A stretch of 64,000 bases of DNA from Channallabes apus (taxonomy: Eukaryota; Chordata; Actinopteri; Siluriformes; Clariidae), in contig CM060124.1 of the NCBI GenBank assembly GCA_030522415.1, forward strand, positions 26,886,954-26,950,953, read 5' to 3'. The position numbers were made by a program, and so were the translations under genes. Below the pieces are notes generated by a model. The model was not told the DNA's origin, searched no databases, and was given only the letters and a program-made list of their open reading frames with translations. Positions 31,793 to 43,099 of this stretch are shown in pieces (the stretch's first letter is position 1; each line of letters opens with the position of its first letter).

Positions 31793-33665
31793 GTATTAAC
31801 ACCAAACACTGCATTAACACCAAACACGGCATTTATACCAAACACTGTATTAACACCAGTTACTGTATTAAAAGCAAACAGTACATAAACACCTAACACT
31901 GCATTAACACTAGATACAGTGTTAACACCAAACACTGCATTAACACAAAGGACAGCATTTATACCAAACACTGCATTAACACCAGTTACTGTATTAATAC
32001 TAAACACTACATAAACACCTAACACTGCATTAACACTAGATACAGTGTTAACACCAAACACTGCATTAACACAAAGCACAGCATTTATACCAAACACTGC
32101 ATTAACACCAGTTACTGTATTAATACCAAACAATACATAAAAACCTAACACTGCACTAACACTAGATACAGTGTTAACACCAAACACTGCATTAACACAA
32201 AGGACAGCATTTATACCAAACACTGCATTAACACCAGTTACTGTATTAATACCAAACAATACATAAACACCTAACACTGCATTAACACTAGATACAGTGT
32301 TAACACCAAACACTGGTTTAACACAAAGCACAGCATTTATACCAAACACTGTATTAATACCAAACACGACATTTATACCAAACACTGTATTAATACCAAA
32401 CACTGCATTAACACCAGTTACTGTATTAATACCAAACACTACATAAACACCTAACACTGAATTAACACCAGATACAGTGCTAATACCAAACACTGGTTTA
32501 ACACAAAGCACAGCATTTGTACCAAACACTGTATTAATACCAAACACTGCATTTATATCAAACACTGTATTAATACCAGATACAGTGTTAACACCAAACA
32601 CTACATAAACACCTAACACTGTATTAAAACCAGACACAGTGTTAACACCAAACACTGGTTTAACACAAAGCACAGCATTTATACCAAACACTGTATTAAT
32701 ACCAAACACGACATTTATACCAAACACTGTATTAATACCAAACACTGCATTAACACCAGTTACTGTATTAATACCAAACACTACATAAACACCTAACACT
32801 GAATTGACACCAGATACAGTGTTAATACCAAACACTGGTTTAACACAAAGCACACATTTATACCAAACACTGTATTAATACCAAACACGACATTAATACC
32901 AAACACTGTATTAATACCAAACACGACATTTATACCAAACACTGTATTAATACCAAACACTGCATGAACACCAGTTACTGCATTAATACCAAACACTACA
33001 TAAACACCTAACACTGTATTAAAACCAGACACAGTGTTAATACCAAACACTGGTTTAACACAAAGCACAGCATTTATACCAAACACTGTATTAATACCAA
33101 ACACGACATTTATACCAAACACTGTATTAATACCAAACACGACATTTATACCAAACACTGTATTAATACCAAACACTGCATTAACACCAGTTACTGTATT
33201 TATACCAAACACTACATAAACACCTAACACTGAATTAACACCAGATACAGTGTTAATACCAAACACTGGTTTAACACAAAGCACAGCATTTGTACCAAAC
33301 ACTGTATTAATACCAAACACTGCATTTATATCAAACACTGTATTAATACCAGATACATTGTTAACACCAAACACTACATAAACACCCAACACTGCATTAA
33401 TACTAAACACTTCATTAACAGACACCACTGCATTGACACCAGGCACTTCATTAATAGGCACCACTGCATTGACACCAGATACCATTACATTAAGAGTTGT
33501 ATTATTACTAGCAGCTGCTTTATTAACATGAACCACAGTACATTAACACTGTTAACTGCATTAACACTAAGCAGTGCATCTCAGTGAAAGCTGTATAATC
33601 ATGCCAAGCTTCATTAACATTGTTAGCTGCATTAACACCTGGCACTGCATTAAGAACAAGTGCTG
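31793..33665. repeat. 18-bp minisatellite, segment 3, with changing higher-order length
   Basis: The left part has 126-bp blocks as in segments 1-2. From 32311 the blocks lengthen: the variant CACTGGTTTAAC starts at 32311, 32491, 32653, 32833, 33048 and 33264, spacings of 180, 162, 180, 215 and 216, multiples of 18 apart from one base lost near 32850. That single-base loss shifts the frame, so the 358-codon and 247-codon minus-strand frames overlap there. Units decay after 33420. These frames are not genes. Confidence 0.93.
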
Positions 33666-33713
33666 CATCCCATAATGCACTATTTTCATTTTTATATTCA
33701 GTCCACGTTCTGT

Positions 33714-33716
<3 letters not shown>

Positions 33717-33791
<75 letters not shown>

Positions 33792-33792
33792 A
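33717..33792. repeat. (GT)n(AT)n(GT)n compound microsatellite
   Basis: (GT)n to about 33757, (AT)n to 33776, then (GT)n to 33791. Confidence 0.95.
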
Positions 33793-35186
33793 GAATACTC
33801 ATCAGAAACGTGGCATTCTCCTGAACTCAGTGCTCATCAGCTGTTTCTCCTGAACGCTTTCTGCTGACCAACAGAGGTACACGTCTCAGCACCTGGGCAC
33901 AAGGTATCACATTACAAGGTATTCACAAGCTGGGAAACACACATATACACACACACCCTTCTCCGCATAACGGCGTGAACGGCGTGAGAGTGTAATATAT
34001 TATTGAATCAGTCATTAACATTTTAATCAGCATATTTGAACGAGAGAACATGTTAAAACCCAGTGGATTGTGGGATACGTTGTGTAATTAATGGCCTAAC
34101 CAGACACGCTTTGGTGTGTCAAGATTTCTTTGTCTTATACTCGCTATCTCTCTCTGTGTATCCACTGCACGCGAACGGTTTTCCTTCATGTTTTATCCAC
34201 TGAGTAAGATGAAGTGAGACACTTTAACTCCCGTGAGATACAATCTGTCTCTCTGACACGCACACACATACACGCACATGCTCAATACCATCCTCACGTA
34301 CATTAGACAATATGTTATTCTTTCACTTTATCCTGACGTAGCAATGCTACCTTCGTCGGTTTACAATGCTGATAAGCACACACACACGCCGTCAGCATTA
34401 CTGAAGGAAACACCGTGCCCTGAAGGGGACAGAGAGAGTGCTCTTTCTTCTGCAGCGAGACAAATAGGAGTCAGTGGATACAGAAGCTCCGCCCAATGGC
34501 TTCGAGCACAAACCCACACTCATCGATATATATTCCGGCATAGTCTGAGGACAAACATACTGTATTCTGAGATACGGGGACACAGAGAGACATCGCTGTC
34601 CTGCACTTTGAAGTGCTGAAGAAGTGTTTGCTGAGACACACTGCTCTGTCTTATTTATCTCATAAACACACACATTCGATTTCTTTCCACCTGGCATGAG
34701 ATAATAAACCATCAAAGACAAATCACAGCGTGACCTGTCTCGCAGCTTTAGAATGCACACATGATCATTTCGTATTTATTTCTAATGAGAATGTAGATCG
34801 ACCATTCCAAAAAATTATGTCTTTTATTGTAACAAATAAAACACATAGCGATGTGATTAAATGGAGTTACAGTTAATCAGTTAAAGTTGATTACGCTCTG
34901 ATAAAAGCTGATCTAACAGCACGTCCCTGAAGTGAGACTTATTTCTCTTTCACCCCAGCAATATATAAACAAAGCAATGATACGCAATGTTCTTGCTCAT
35001 CGGCTTTCCCTCGACAAGTCTTGAACACTTACAGTTGAAAAAGAAGGCTAAGCACTGCCATTGGATCCATCCATCTATCCATCTTGGAACCTCTGTAGTC
35101 CAACTTGTGAGCGTGGAGGCCAATGGTGACCAATGTATTTATTCCCATTTTTACAACCGTGGTAGGACCTCTGGTCAATGTTAACA
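33793..35186. other. Unique sequence, no gene seen
   Basis: Short CA stretches only (about 33938-33956, 34376-34387). The frames at 34278-34619 and 34398-34760 show no splice context or family. Confidence 0.5.
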
Positions 35187-35335
35187 TTCACTACGGGCGA
35201 TTTGGGAATGGCAGTTGGCCTCATCTGCATGTCTTTGGATTGCAAACTCCATGCACACAGACCGTGAGGTGGGAATCAAACTCGGACCCTGGAGGTGCAA
35301 GGTCGACAGTGCTAACCACTAAGCCACCAAGCCGG
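35187..35335 (-). mobile_element. DANA/Mermaid-like SINE, decayed 5' half
   Basis: GTTAGCACTGTCGACCTTGC, GTCCGAGTTTGATTCCCACC and GTGTGCATGGAGTTTGCA are readable on the minus strand, then AAAGACATGCAGATGAGGC. The 3' half is absent or unrecognisable. Confidence 0.8.
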
Positions 35336-35527
35336 AAACGTTGGATCAACAATAGTATTATGTTGTTTTTAAAAGTCTGAGTAACTTTTGAGGCAGTGGG
35401 TTATTATAAAAGCACAAGCTCCTGCTGGCTGCTCCAGCACTGCCGTATCATGGCTGACCATGAGCTCTAACCTCAACTTCCTAAACTGGGATCTGAACAG
35501 TAAGGAATTTCACTGTGCAGTTTCAAT

Positions 35528-35700
35528 GTACACTGATCAGCCACAACGCTAAAATGCAAAACCAAATATTGAGTAGGTTCCCTTTGTGCAGCCAGGGCTG
35601 CTCTCCACCTTGGATCACACCTGGCACCTGGACATTAGTGGTTGATCCATTGGGTCCAGTGGGTACTGTTGATGCACAGGCTTTCCTTGACTGAAGCCCC
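35528..35700 (-). mobile_element. Tc1-like fragment, family B, terminal repeat and 3' end
   Basis: TACACTGATCAGCCACAACG at 35529 is the terminal motif of the family whose transposase fragment is at 24110. Decayed antisense coding words follow (GTGCAGCCAGGGCTGCTCT, GGCACCTGGACATTAGTGG). The rest of the element is missing. Confidence 0.65.
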
Positions 35701-36652
35701 AAGACCCATAAAGATCATGAGCCAATAAAAAAAAAATCACACAGCTTTTTCTGTCCATCACTACTCATGATATTCCTGCTTGTGCCTAATTATAAGTAAC
35801 CCACATGGGCACTAGAGGATTAGTTATGACATATGACGTATTCGAATGTGAGTGACAGGTCAAGATTCTGTCTAGCTAGGTCAAAATGTCGGACAAGAAG
35901 TTGTTTGAGAGTGATGGAGAGAAGAAATGTCTTTGTGATAAGAAAAAAAAAGATTACAAACTGAGAAGTAAAGAAGAGTAAAGTTCATTAACGACCAGAG
36001 GCAGAGCGATAAATAGCGGTGTCAACCAGAGGTGGACAGCAGGGGGACCGGTACCAGAGGTGTCTGTTTGTGTGTGTGTATGATTTATAGGGCGTGCTGA
36101 GTCCAAAGAAGAAGCTATTACTTTGATTTGTTGTTTATATGCTGTAATTATTAGTGTTTCTGCAGACAGGAGCTCTTTACAAAAAGGAAATACAGAGTGA
36201 AATCAAACTTTCACGCATCATGGTCTTTATTCTTTTCTTTATAAGTTACTGTATGTGAGTGTGTGTGTAGTTGTTATTAAAAGTGATTAGACTGATTTTA
36301 GTCTTCATGCTTAAGTACGCTTAAGTGATTTGGTCATCTGTTAATATAAATGTTGTGTTTTCTGGCTCAGAGAGGGACAGGACATTATTGTGTCCCCTGA
36401 GAGAAGTTAATGTGTTCAGATTTCAGACAAACACACCGTTAGCTATTACATATTTATAGTGTTATATTCTTTTGGTGCATAAGGGGGGCGGGGGGGAGGG
36501 GGGTTGCTGTGCCTGGGGGCCTACAAAACCTCTCAGCCCCAGGTACCTCTCGGTACCACATCTCAGGGCCTCGTACCAAGGATTCTCATTCGGATTGAGT
36601 TCCGGTCAATCAAGATGCCGGATCAACCCCCTTGAAATCTATGTCTATGTCG
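35701..36652. other. Unique sequence with one G-rich run
   Basis: GGGGGGCGGGGGGGAGGGGGG is at about 36483-36503 and could form a G-quadruplex. No gene was seen. Confidence 0.5.
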
Positions 36653-36847
36653 GGCCAGGGGTAGCTCAGTGGTTAAGGCATTGGACTACAGTTCGGCAGA
36701 TCCCAGGTTCAAACCCCACAACCACCAAGTTGCCACTGTTGGGACGTTGAGCAAGGCCCTTAACCCTCAACTGCTCAGATGTGTACTGAGATAAAAATGT
36801 AAGTCTCTCTGGATAAGAGCGTCTGCCAAATGTACAAATGTAAATGT
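36653..36847 (+). mobile_element. tRNA-derived SINE, short type, best copy
   Basis: The head GGCCAGGGGTAGCTCAGTGG then TTAAGGCATTGGACTA and AGGTTCAAACCCCAC has clear A-box and B-box matches to a tRNA gene. The body has TTGCCACTGTTGGGACGTTG, GCAAGGCCCTTAACCCTCAA, and the 3' end GGATAAGAGCGTCTGCCAAA. ATGTCTATGT before and ATGTCTGTTT after may be an imperfect target duplication. Other copies: 42889-43057 and 11255-11405. Confidence 0.9.
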
Positions 36848-36849
36848 CT

Positions 36850-37030
36850 GTTTAGTCCCCTACACGGCAGGCTGTGATGCACTGAGTGTTGGGTGCAAAT
36901 CTTACATCAGATGCCCTTCCTGATGCAACCCTTCCTTTATCCACCCTTTATCTGGGCTTGGGACTGGCACTGCATCCAGTGGCTGGGGTTTCAGCATCGC
37001 GCTGGGAATTGAACCCGGGCCATGAGCCAC
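36850..37030 (+). mobile_element. SINE-like interspersed repeat (CAGATGCCCTTCCTGATGCA)
   Basis: The stretch ACATCAGATGCCCTTCCTGA, TTATCTGGGCTTGGGACTGG, CACTGCATCCAGTGGCTGG and GAATTGAACCCGGGCC is shared with 54215-54410 and 54615-54770. It is a dispersed fish repeat of uncertain class. Confidence 0.7.
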
Positions 37031-37184
37031 CAATGCTCTATATTTTTGTTAAAATAATCCTGGAACAATGTTAACTTAATGATTCCAACACAATGTTGCA
37101 AATACAACCTCAAAAAACAAACAAATACTAACATCAATTTAAAGCAATTACTCCTCTTATTATGCGTCTGCCAATGTTCATTTC

Positions 37185-37497
37185 ACTCATTGTCTATAAC
37201 GCTTTATCCTGTATTCAGTGACGCGGGGGGCCTGGAGTCTATCCTAGTAGAGTTAGGACACGAGGCGGGGTACACCCTGGAAAGGGTGCCGATCCATCGC
37301 AGGGGACACGCACATACACATACAGTAGACGTACTCATTCATACACTACGAGCAATTTGGGAACACCAATTATCCTAATCTGCATGTCTTTGGTCTGTGG
37401 GAGGAAAACGGAGTACCTGGAGGAAAACCACCAAGCATGAGGAGAACATGCAAACTCCATGCACACAGAGAGACTGGCTAGGAATCGAACCTGGAAC
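37185..37497 (-). mobile_element. DANA/Mermaid-like SINE, 5'-truncated
   Basis: The minus-strand body is complete from the B-box region (GGTTCGATTCCTAGCC at about 37490) to GGATAAAGCGTTATAGACAA. The tRNA-like first part is missing. The 60 bp downstream (37498-37565) are unrelated. Confidence 0.9.
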
Positions 37498-38089
37498 ACC
37501 ATCCATCTGTGGTCAATCCTGAACAGAGTCCAGAAGGTAGCTTCCAGGGCTGCCTTCCATAACATAACTTCTGGCGCATGAAGATGGATCAGTGAATGAT
37601 ATTGCTCATTATTTAGGCATGTCGCACTGGTACACTGCGGTATAAGTATCTAGACTAACATGATGTACTGTGGTATTCCTACAACATCCAAATTCTTAGT
37701 GTTCAGTTTCCCAGATCCTACCTTAGATATTAATCAAGGTTACTCCACTACATCCTTTACATGTTCATACGGCCACTACAGATTTTATTTATTTTTATCT
37801 TCTCGTGGCTGCTTCTTAATTTTAAGTTTTGACTCTGAGAAGTTATTTTTCGACACTAATTGTTAAACAAAGTAATGCGCATTTACTAGCCTCAATAGGC
37901 GAATCCCTGGTGTCTAGACCCAACTTCAAGTCCAGGCCAGGAAATTGAGTTATGAGCCTTTCAGGATGTTTTCCATCTAATACAAAGGTGTTTTAATGTT
38001 TAAAAAAATCGCCAAAACCCTGCCATAATGTATCTTCATAAGATATTCTTATAATGTAAAAAAAAAAAAAAAAAAAAAAGTAAAGTAAC
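37498..38089. other. AT-rich unique sequence with A21 run
   Basis: A long A run is at 38058-38079. Nothing coding was recognised. Confidence 0.5.
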
Positions 38090-38143
38090 TAGGGTGAGTC
38101 AAAAATTATCCGCACTGCTGTCCGAGCAACTGACGCCCGATAT

Positions 38144-38640
38144 GTGAATTGCACGAAGAACAGGGAAGTGTTCAGTGATTCATTCAGGGTGGACCTGATG
38201 ATGTTATATATGGAAGACTTCATGCACAGTGTGGATAAAGTATCTGGATACCTGCAAACTAAATCTAAGGAAGGTGAAAGTTTCTTAAAGGGAATCCATA
38301 TTGGTGACGTGACACAGATTCATCACTACGAGCCTGAGAGTATGGAACGGAAACATCGTCAATCGCCAACCACAAAAACCATCAGCTGGAAAATGTATGC
38401 TTTTTCTGGGATTCTCAAGGGGCCAGTAGGAACATTATCAGGAAAAAGTCAACGGTGCTGGTTACAGTGAGATGCTTACTGAAGAGCTGAAGCCTAAATC
38501 TCGGATTAAACACAGAGGACCGCTATCTAAGGGCAGTGTGATTGCTCATGACAATGCATGTCTGCACACTTATGTTCACACTTTCAACATGCTTCAAAAA
38601 CTGTTTGGAGGTTTTAAAGCATCCTCCCCATAAATCTTGC
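38144..38640 (+). pseudogene. Mariner transposase pseudogene
   Basis: The frame from 38144 encodes GIHIGDVTQIHHYEPESMER, the catalytic motif around the first Asp (compare the mariner GDE-W-HH-P pattern; the expected Glu-Thr is changed to Val-Thr). After a frame break VIAHDNACLHT (about 38540-38572) gives the second Asp motif. The third motif, expected near KHPPYSPDL, has decayed to KHPPHKS and loses its Asp. The N-terminal DNA-binding domain is missing. It is non-functional. Confidence 0.82.
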
Positions 38641-38825
38641 GTCATTGGACTTTTAATTTTCTTGTTCCCATGAAAGAAGCCATCTGATGAAAAAGTCAAG
38701 ATAGTGGTGCACTTGTGGCTCGCAGCTCAGCCTTAAACTTTCTTAATGAGGGAATACGAAAGCTTGTTGACAGATGAATGAAGTGTATTGAAATTATGTT
38801 GAAAAATTATGTATTTGTCTTTATT

Positions 38826-39201
38826 AAATTTGAGTTGGCGGCACGGTGGTGTAGTGGTTAGCACTGTCGCCTTGCACAGCCAGGGTCCGTGTTCGATTCC
38901 CGGCCAGGCTTGATTCCCGTCTCTGTGTGCATGGAGTTTGCATGTTCTCCCCGTGCTTGGTGGGTTTCCTCCGGGTACTCCGGTTTCCTCCCACAGTCCA
39001 AAGACATGCAGATTAGGCTAATTGGCGTTCCCAAATTGACCAGAGTGTGTGTGTGCTCTGCTATGGATTGGCACGCTGTCCAGGGTGTACCCTGCCTCAT
39101 GCCCTGAGTCTCCTGGGATAGGCTCCAGGTCCCCGCGACCCTAAATACAGGATAAAGCGGTATAGAAGATGAATGAATGAATGAATCAATAAATTTGAGT
39201 T
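38826..39201 (+). mobile_element. Complete DANA/Mermaid-like SINE with 11-bp target duplication
   Basis: It starts GGCGGCACGGTGGTGTAGTG at 38837 and ends in (GAAT)n at about 39170-39190. AAATTTGAGTT flanks it exactly at 38826-38836 and 39191-39201. It is inserted in the mariner element above. Confidence 0.95.
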
Positions 39202-39235
39202 CTACAGCCAGAGCGCGGATAATTTTTGACTCATA

Positions 39236-40764
39236 TTCATAAACGTGTTGTGCATTTTTGTTCATTTTGTTTTGGAAACAAATTCTTTCATCAACAGAGA
39301 GCTCCTTCACATACAATCCTTAACAATTTTCCAGGAACGTCAGATGAGATTGTGATAAACTCGGTGAGGCAGCTGAGGTTGAGGAATTGTCAAACTTTAA
39401 AAGTAGATCAGGTTACTTTCCTAAAATTGGTATTTGATGTTGATATCTGAAAGTGTAAAACTTTTCTTTTTTCTACTTTTGTTTTGTTGTTACCAACAGT
39501 TTACAGAGAACACAAGAGTTCAAATCACAATGAAAAAATTATAAAAATCCATGTTTTGTTCTGGTAGCAATGGCGGATGGTGGACACTTGTTCGTTTCTC
39601 TCCTGCGGTTTCATTTGTCAGATGTGATTCATCGTATTGTGGTCACACATTGCACCGCAGTAGCTTCTTCCCTACTGAGAGACTCCATAATCATGCTATA
39701 AATTCTCCTCATACAGAGAATCCAATCCACAGCTATTAATTGCCGTTGCTTTCAGCCAATCAAAAGACATCATATCCATTTTTCGACCTTATATTAATGA
39801 AGAAAATGAAATGAAAATAAATGAATGATTAATAAGCTCTTGGTAGTGCATTTCAACTTGTTGTTGTTGCTTTATATTTCCTTCTTTTCTTTTCTTCATA
39901 AGTGTGCACTTGAGCTTGATTCCCTGCTCGTGTTGTTTCCAGTGTGCACTCATTACAGAACGGAGAAAGTGCCTGTTTCCTCTCACGGCGCTGCTCAGTG
40001 TGTGCGCGTGATGCGTAGAGTGATAGAAACTCACATTAACGCCGAAACCGAGCCTCTGAATTATTAACGAGCTCCTCATAATTTATGAATCGTATAGACA
40101 AATATGGGCAATTATTGTAAACCTGTGAGAATAGAAGGGCGGCTCGTAATTACGCAGCCGCCGAGCGCCATGTGCTTTCCGTCTCTAATGGAGACAGAGA
40201 ACGAGAGCATGATGGAATGGAGACATTACTGCTGGAAACAAACGCCTTTTCTTCTGAAGGGAATTGGAGGCTTTTAATACACTGAGAAGGAGCAGAAATT
40301 ATTATGGGGAAAAAATAATAATAATAAAACAGATAATAAAAACATTTCTCATGGCACGATAGCTGCTGAATTGAGGATTTTTGCACTAGGGTTAGCAAGA
40401 TCCTTTATTATTACTATAAAATTATTATCGTTAAGGCTCTTAAGTGTGCCGTTTCGCTTCGGATAAGAGCATTTGTAAATGTTTTGGCTCTAAATACGAG
40501 CTCCTTGAAATGAAGTGAAGTGAAGTAATGTGTCTTGTTTAATAAAAAAATATATACACAAGCTGCACAAAAAAAAATTATTAAATATAAATTTTATGCA
40601 TTTTTTTTTCAAATTATTTTAAATGGATTTTTAGTGAAGCACTGACTATTCTCATAATCGTTATAAGCCATTCTGAAAAATATTATCATTATCACGATGA
40701 TGATGACAAATAACAGCAATAGGTGGATCAATAATCATTTATAAACCCGAGTTTATGCAAGTCA
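39236..40764. other. Unique sequence with a candidate conserved non-coding block
   Basis: 39990-40300 is free of simple repeats and has TAATTTATGAATC, GCTCGTAATTACGC and CCGTCTCTAATGGAGAC words typical of constrained regulatory DNA. 40437-40485 has a tail (GGATAAGAGCATTTGTAAATG) resembling the short SINE 3' end. No gene was seen. Confidence 0.4.
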
Positions 40765-41215
40765 TGGTTTTATGTATGGAAATCCCCTTGAATCCCTACC
40801 AACCCTTCAAATCTCCTCACAACTTCTCACAGCCTCCCAGAAACACTCACAACCTTTTAGAACCGTGAAGAACCCATCACAACTTCCTACTGTAAAACAC
40901 TTCACAATCGCCAGGATCCTTCACAACTCCTCACAAGCTCTCATCGCGACTCCTCATAAAACCTCGTAGAACCCTACACAATCCCTCAAAAGCCTTTCAC
41001 ATCCTCCACAAATCTAGTCCATCCTCCAGAACGCCCAACCCCAAAACCCATTATACTGTAAGTACCAGAACACCTCACAACCTTCCTGAATGCCTCACAT
41101 GTCTCACAACACTTCAGAATCTTCAAGAATCCTCCAAACCTTTTAAAACATCTCTCAACTCCTCACAACCCTCCAAATCCCCTCACAACTCTTTAGAACT
41201 GCAATGTTTCCGGGA
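40765..41215. repeat. Degenerate CTCACAACC/CCAGAACC minisatellite, copy 1
   Basis: Words CCTCACAACT, CTCCCAGAA, CACAACCTT and TAGAACC recur at short irregular steps (about 11-13 bp or multiples). The same composition and words occur at 46195-46580. Confidence 0.65.
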
Positions 41216-41793
41216 GCACTCGGAGAGGAACAGCCAGACTGGTACAAGCTCATTGATGTACAGTACTCTGCACAAACGTGCCGAGCAGAAAAGCATCTCA
41301 GGGAATCACAACACCATAGCACTTTCCTGGTCCAGAATCTTGAGATCTCATCTGTTTGCCTATTTGCTCTTCAACTGTAACAAGTCTGCAAGTCTTCAAT
41401 GTTCCAATTTTACCATGGGGGAGGTTGATAAACAAGGTAGCTGTTAGAGATAATTCAGCATTATGTCTACAGAAACAATTAAATATTAAACTGATAAAAA
41501 AATTCACCAACATAATGTGTTCCTAGTTTCATGCAAATTTGTCCTTACTTTGCAGTACATACAATTGCACTATTATACTATTATGGTGCACATTATAGCA
41601 GTACATACTGTAGATTGCACTTTTGCTCCTTTTCATGTTCATAAATGTTTTTTATACTTCATTAATTTAAAAAATATATGTTATATATTAATCTTATTGT
41701 GTGTTCACTTATGCATTTTGATCAACGCGGTGTCCTTCATGATGCATCTGCAGTCGGTGTGTTAAATTGTCCTCATTAGCCTTTGTTTTTCCT

Positions 41794-41824
<31 letters not shown>

Positions 41825-42120
41825 GAAAAGAAAGAGCGATGAATTAAGCACCGCTGATTAAAAATGCATTGCACAGATTAATGGTGGCGCGCGTGGTTTT
41901 ACACTTCACCTCTCAGACAGTTTTACTGGGAAGTGTGTGAGCGTTATTAATGTGACCGAGGCTCTTTCAGACTCCACAGTGCCTCCTGAGATCAATAGCA
42001 GAACTGCAGGAATTTCGTTCTCAACAGGTAAATGACCAGCATGTGTGACAATTATAGTGTACGATTAGGTATCGAAATCATTCTAGAAAATCCTTTTTTT
42101 AATTAAATAAGTGATTAGGA
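41216..42120. other. Unique sequence; (TG)n at 41797-41822
   Basis: 41850-42010 has no simple repeat and has ATTAATGGTGGCGCGCG and GTTATTAATGTGACC words; it could be a conserved non-coding element. No gene was seen. Confidence 0.4.
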
Positions 42121-42881
42121 TCTACAAAACGTATTTAGTCAGTCACCAATTGTGCAAGTTCTCCCACTTTAAAAGAGAGGCCTGTAATTTTCATCAGAGG
42201 TATACTGTACCTCAACTATGAGAGACAAAATAATAAAAAAATCCAGAAAATCACATTGTTGGATTTTTTAAAAAATTAATTAATGGATAAATTCCTCATT
42301 AAAATAAGTATTTGGTCGCCTACAAACAAGCAAGATTTTTGGCTCTCACAGACCTGTAACTTCTTCTTTAAGAGGCTCCTCTGTCCTTCACCCGTTACCT
42401 GTATTAATAGCATCTGTTATCAGTATAAAAGACACCTGTCTCCAAACACCACTATGGCCAAGACCAAAGAGCTGTCAAAGGACACCAGAAACAGAAATTG
42501 TAGACCTGCACCAGGCTGTGAAGACTGAATCTGCAATAGTTAAGCAGCTCGGTGTGAAGAAATCAACTGTGGGAGCCATTATTAGAAAATGGAAGACATA
42601 CAAGACCACTGATAATCTCCCTCGATCTGGGACTCCAAGCAAGATCTCACCCCATGAGTCCAAAATGATCACAAGAACCGTGAGCAAAAATCCAAGAACC
42701 ACACGGGGGGACCTAGTGAATGACCTGCAGAGAGCTGGGACTAAAGTAGCAAAGGCTACCATCAGTAACACACTGCGCCACCAGGGACTCAAATCCTGTA
42801 GTGCCAGACGTGTAGCCAATACATGTACAGAGATTTTGAGTGAAAACCTCCTTCCATCAGCAAGGGATGAAATGTAGCTGG

Positions 42882-43064
42882 GTCTTTCCGGGCCAGGGGT
42901 AGCTCAGTGGTTAAGGCATTGGACTACGGTTTGGAAGATCCAGGTCAAATCCCAGTTACCACTGTTGGGCCCTTGAGCAAGGCCCTTAACCCTCAGATGT
43001 GTAATGAGATAAAAATGTAAGTCGCTCTGGATAAGAGTGTCTGCCAAATGGGTAAATGTCTTTC
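42882..43064 (+). mobile_element. tRNA-derived SINE, short type, with 7-bp target duplication
   Basis: GGCCAGGGGTAGCTCAGTGG, TTAAGGCATTGGACTA, TTGAGCAAGGCCCTTAACCC and GGATAAGAGTGTCTGCCAAA match the copy at 36653, with a small internal deletion around the B box. GTCTTTC flanks it at 42882-42888 and 43058-43064, inside the Tc1 transposase gene. Confidence 0.88.
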
Positions 43065-43099
43065 AGCGTGACAATGATCACAAACACACCGCCCGGGCA

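Larger units (their letters stand above)
38090..39235 (+). mobile_element. Mariner-type DNA transposon carrying a SINE
   Basis: Perfect 19-bp inverted repeats TGAGTCAAAAATTATCCGC at 38095-38113 and 39215-39233 mark the ends. The interior holds a broken mariner transposase gene. A complete SINE sits in its 3' part (38837-39190). Without the SINE the element would be about 780 bp, shorter than an intact ~1.3-kb mariner, so coding sequence has been lost. Confidence 0.88.

Noticed and set aside
31777..33536. 358- and 247-codon minus-strand ORFs
   Set aside because: Same 18-bp array. They overlap in different frames because of a single-base loss near 32850, which a real gene would not tolerate; the 5' and 3' ends lie in repeat.
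36653..36725. Possible functional tRNA gene (GGCCAGGGGTAGCTCAGTGG head)
   Set aside because: The tRNA-like part continues into a SINE body shared with two other copies, and a full cloverleaf acceptor stem is not formed.
38858..39316. 152-codon minus-strand ORF
   Set aside because: Antisense reading of the SINE inserted in the mariner element.
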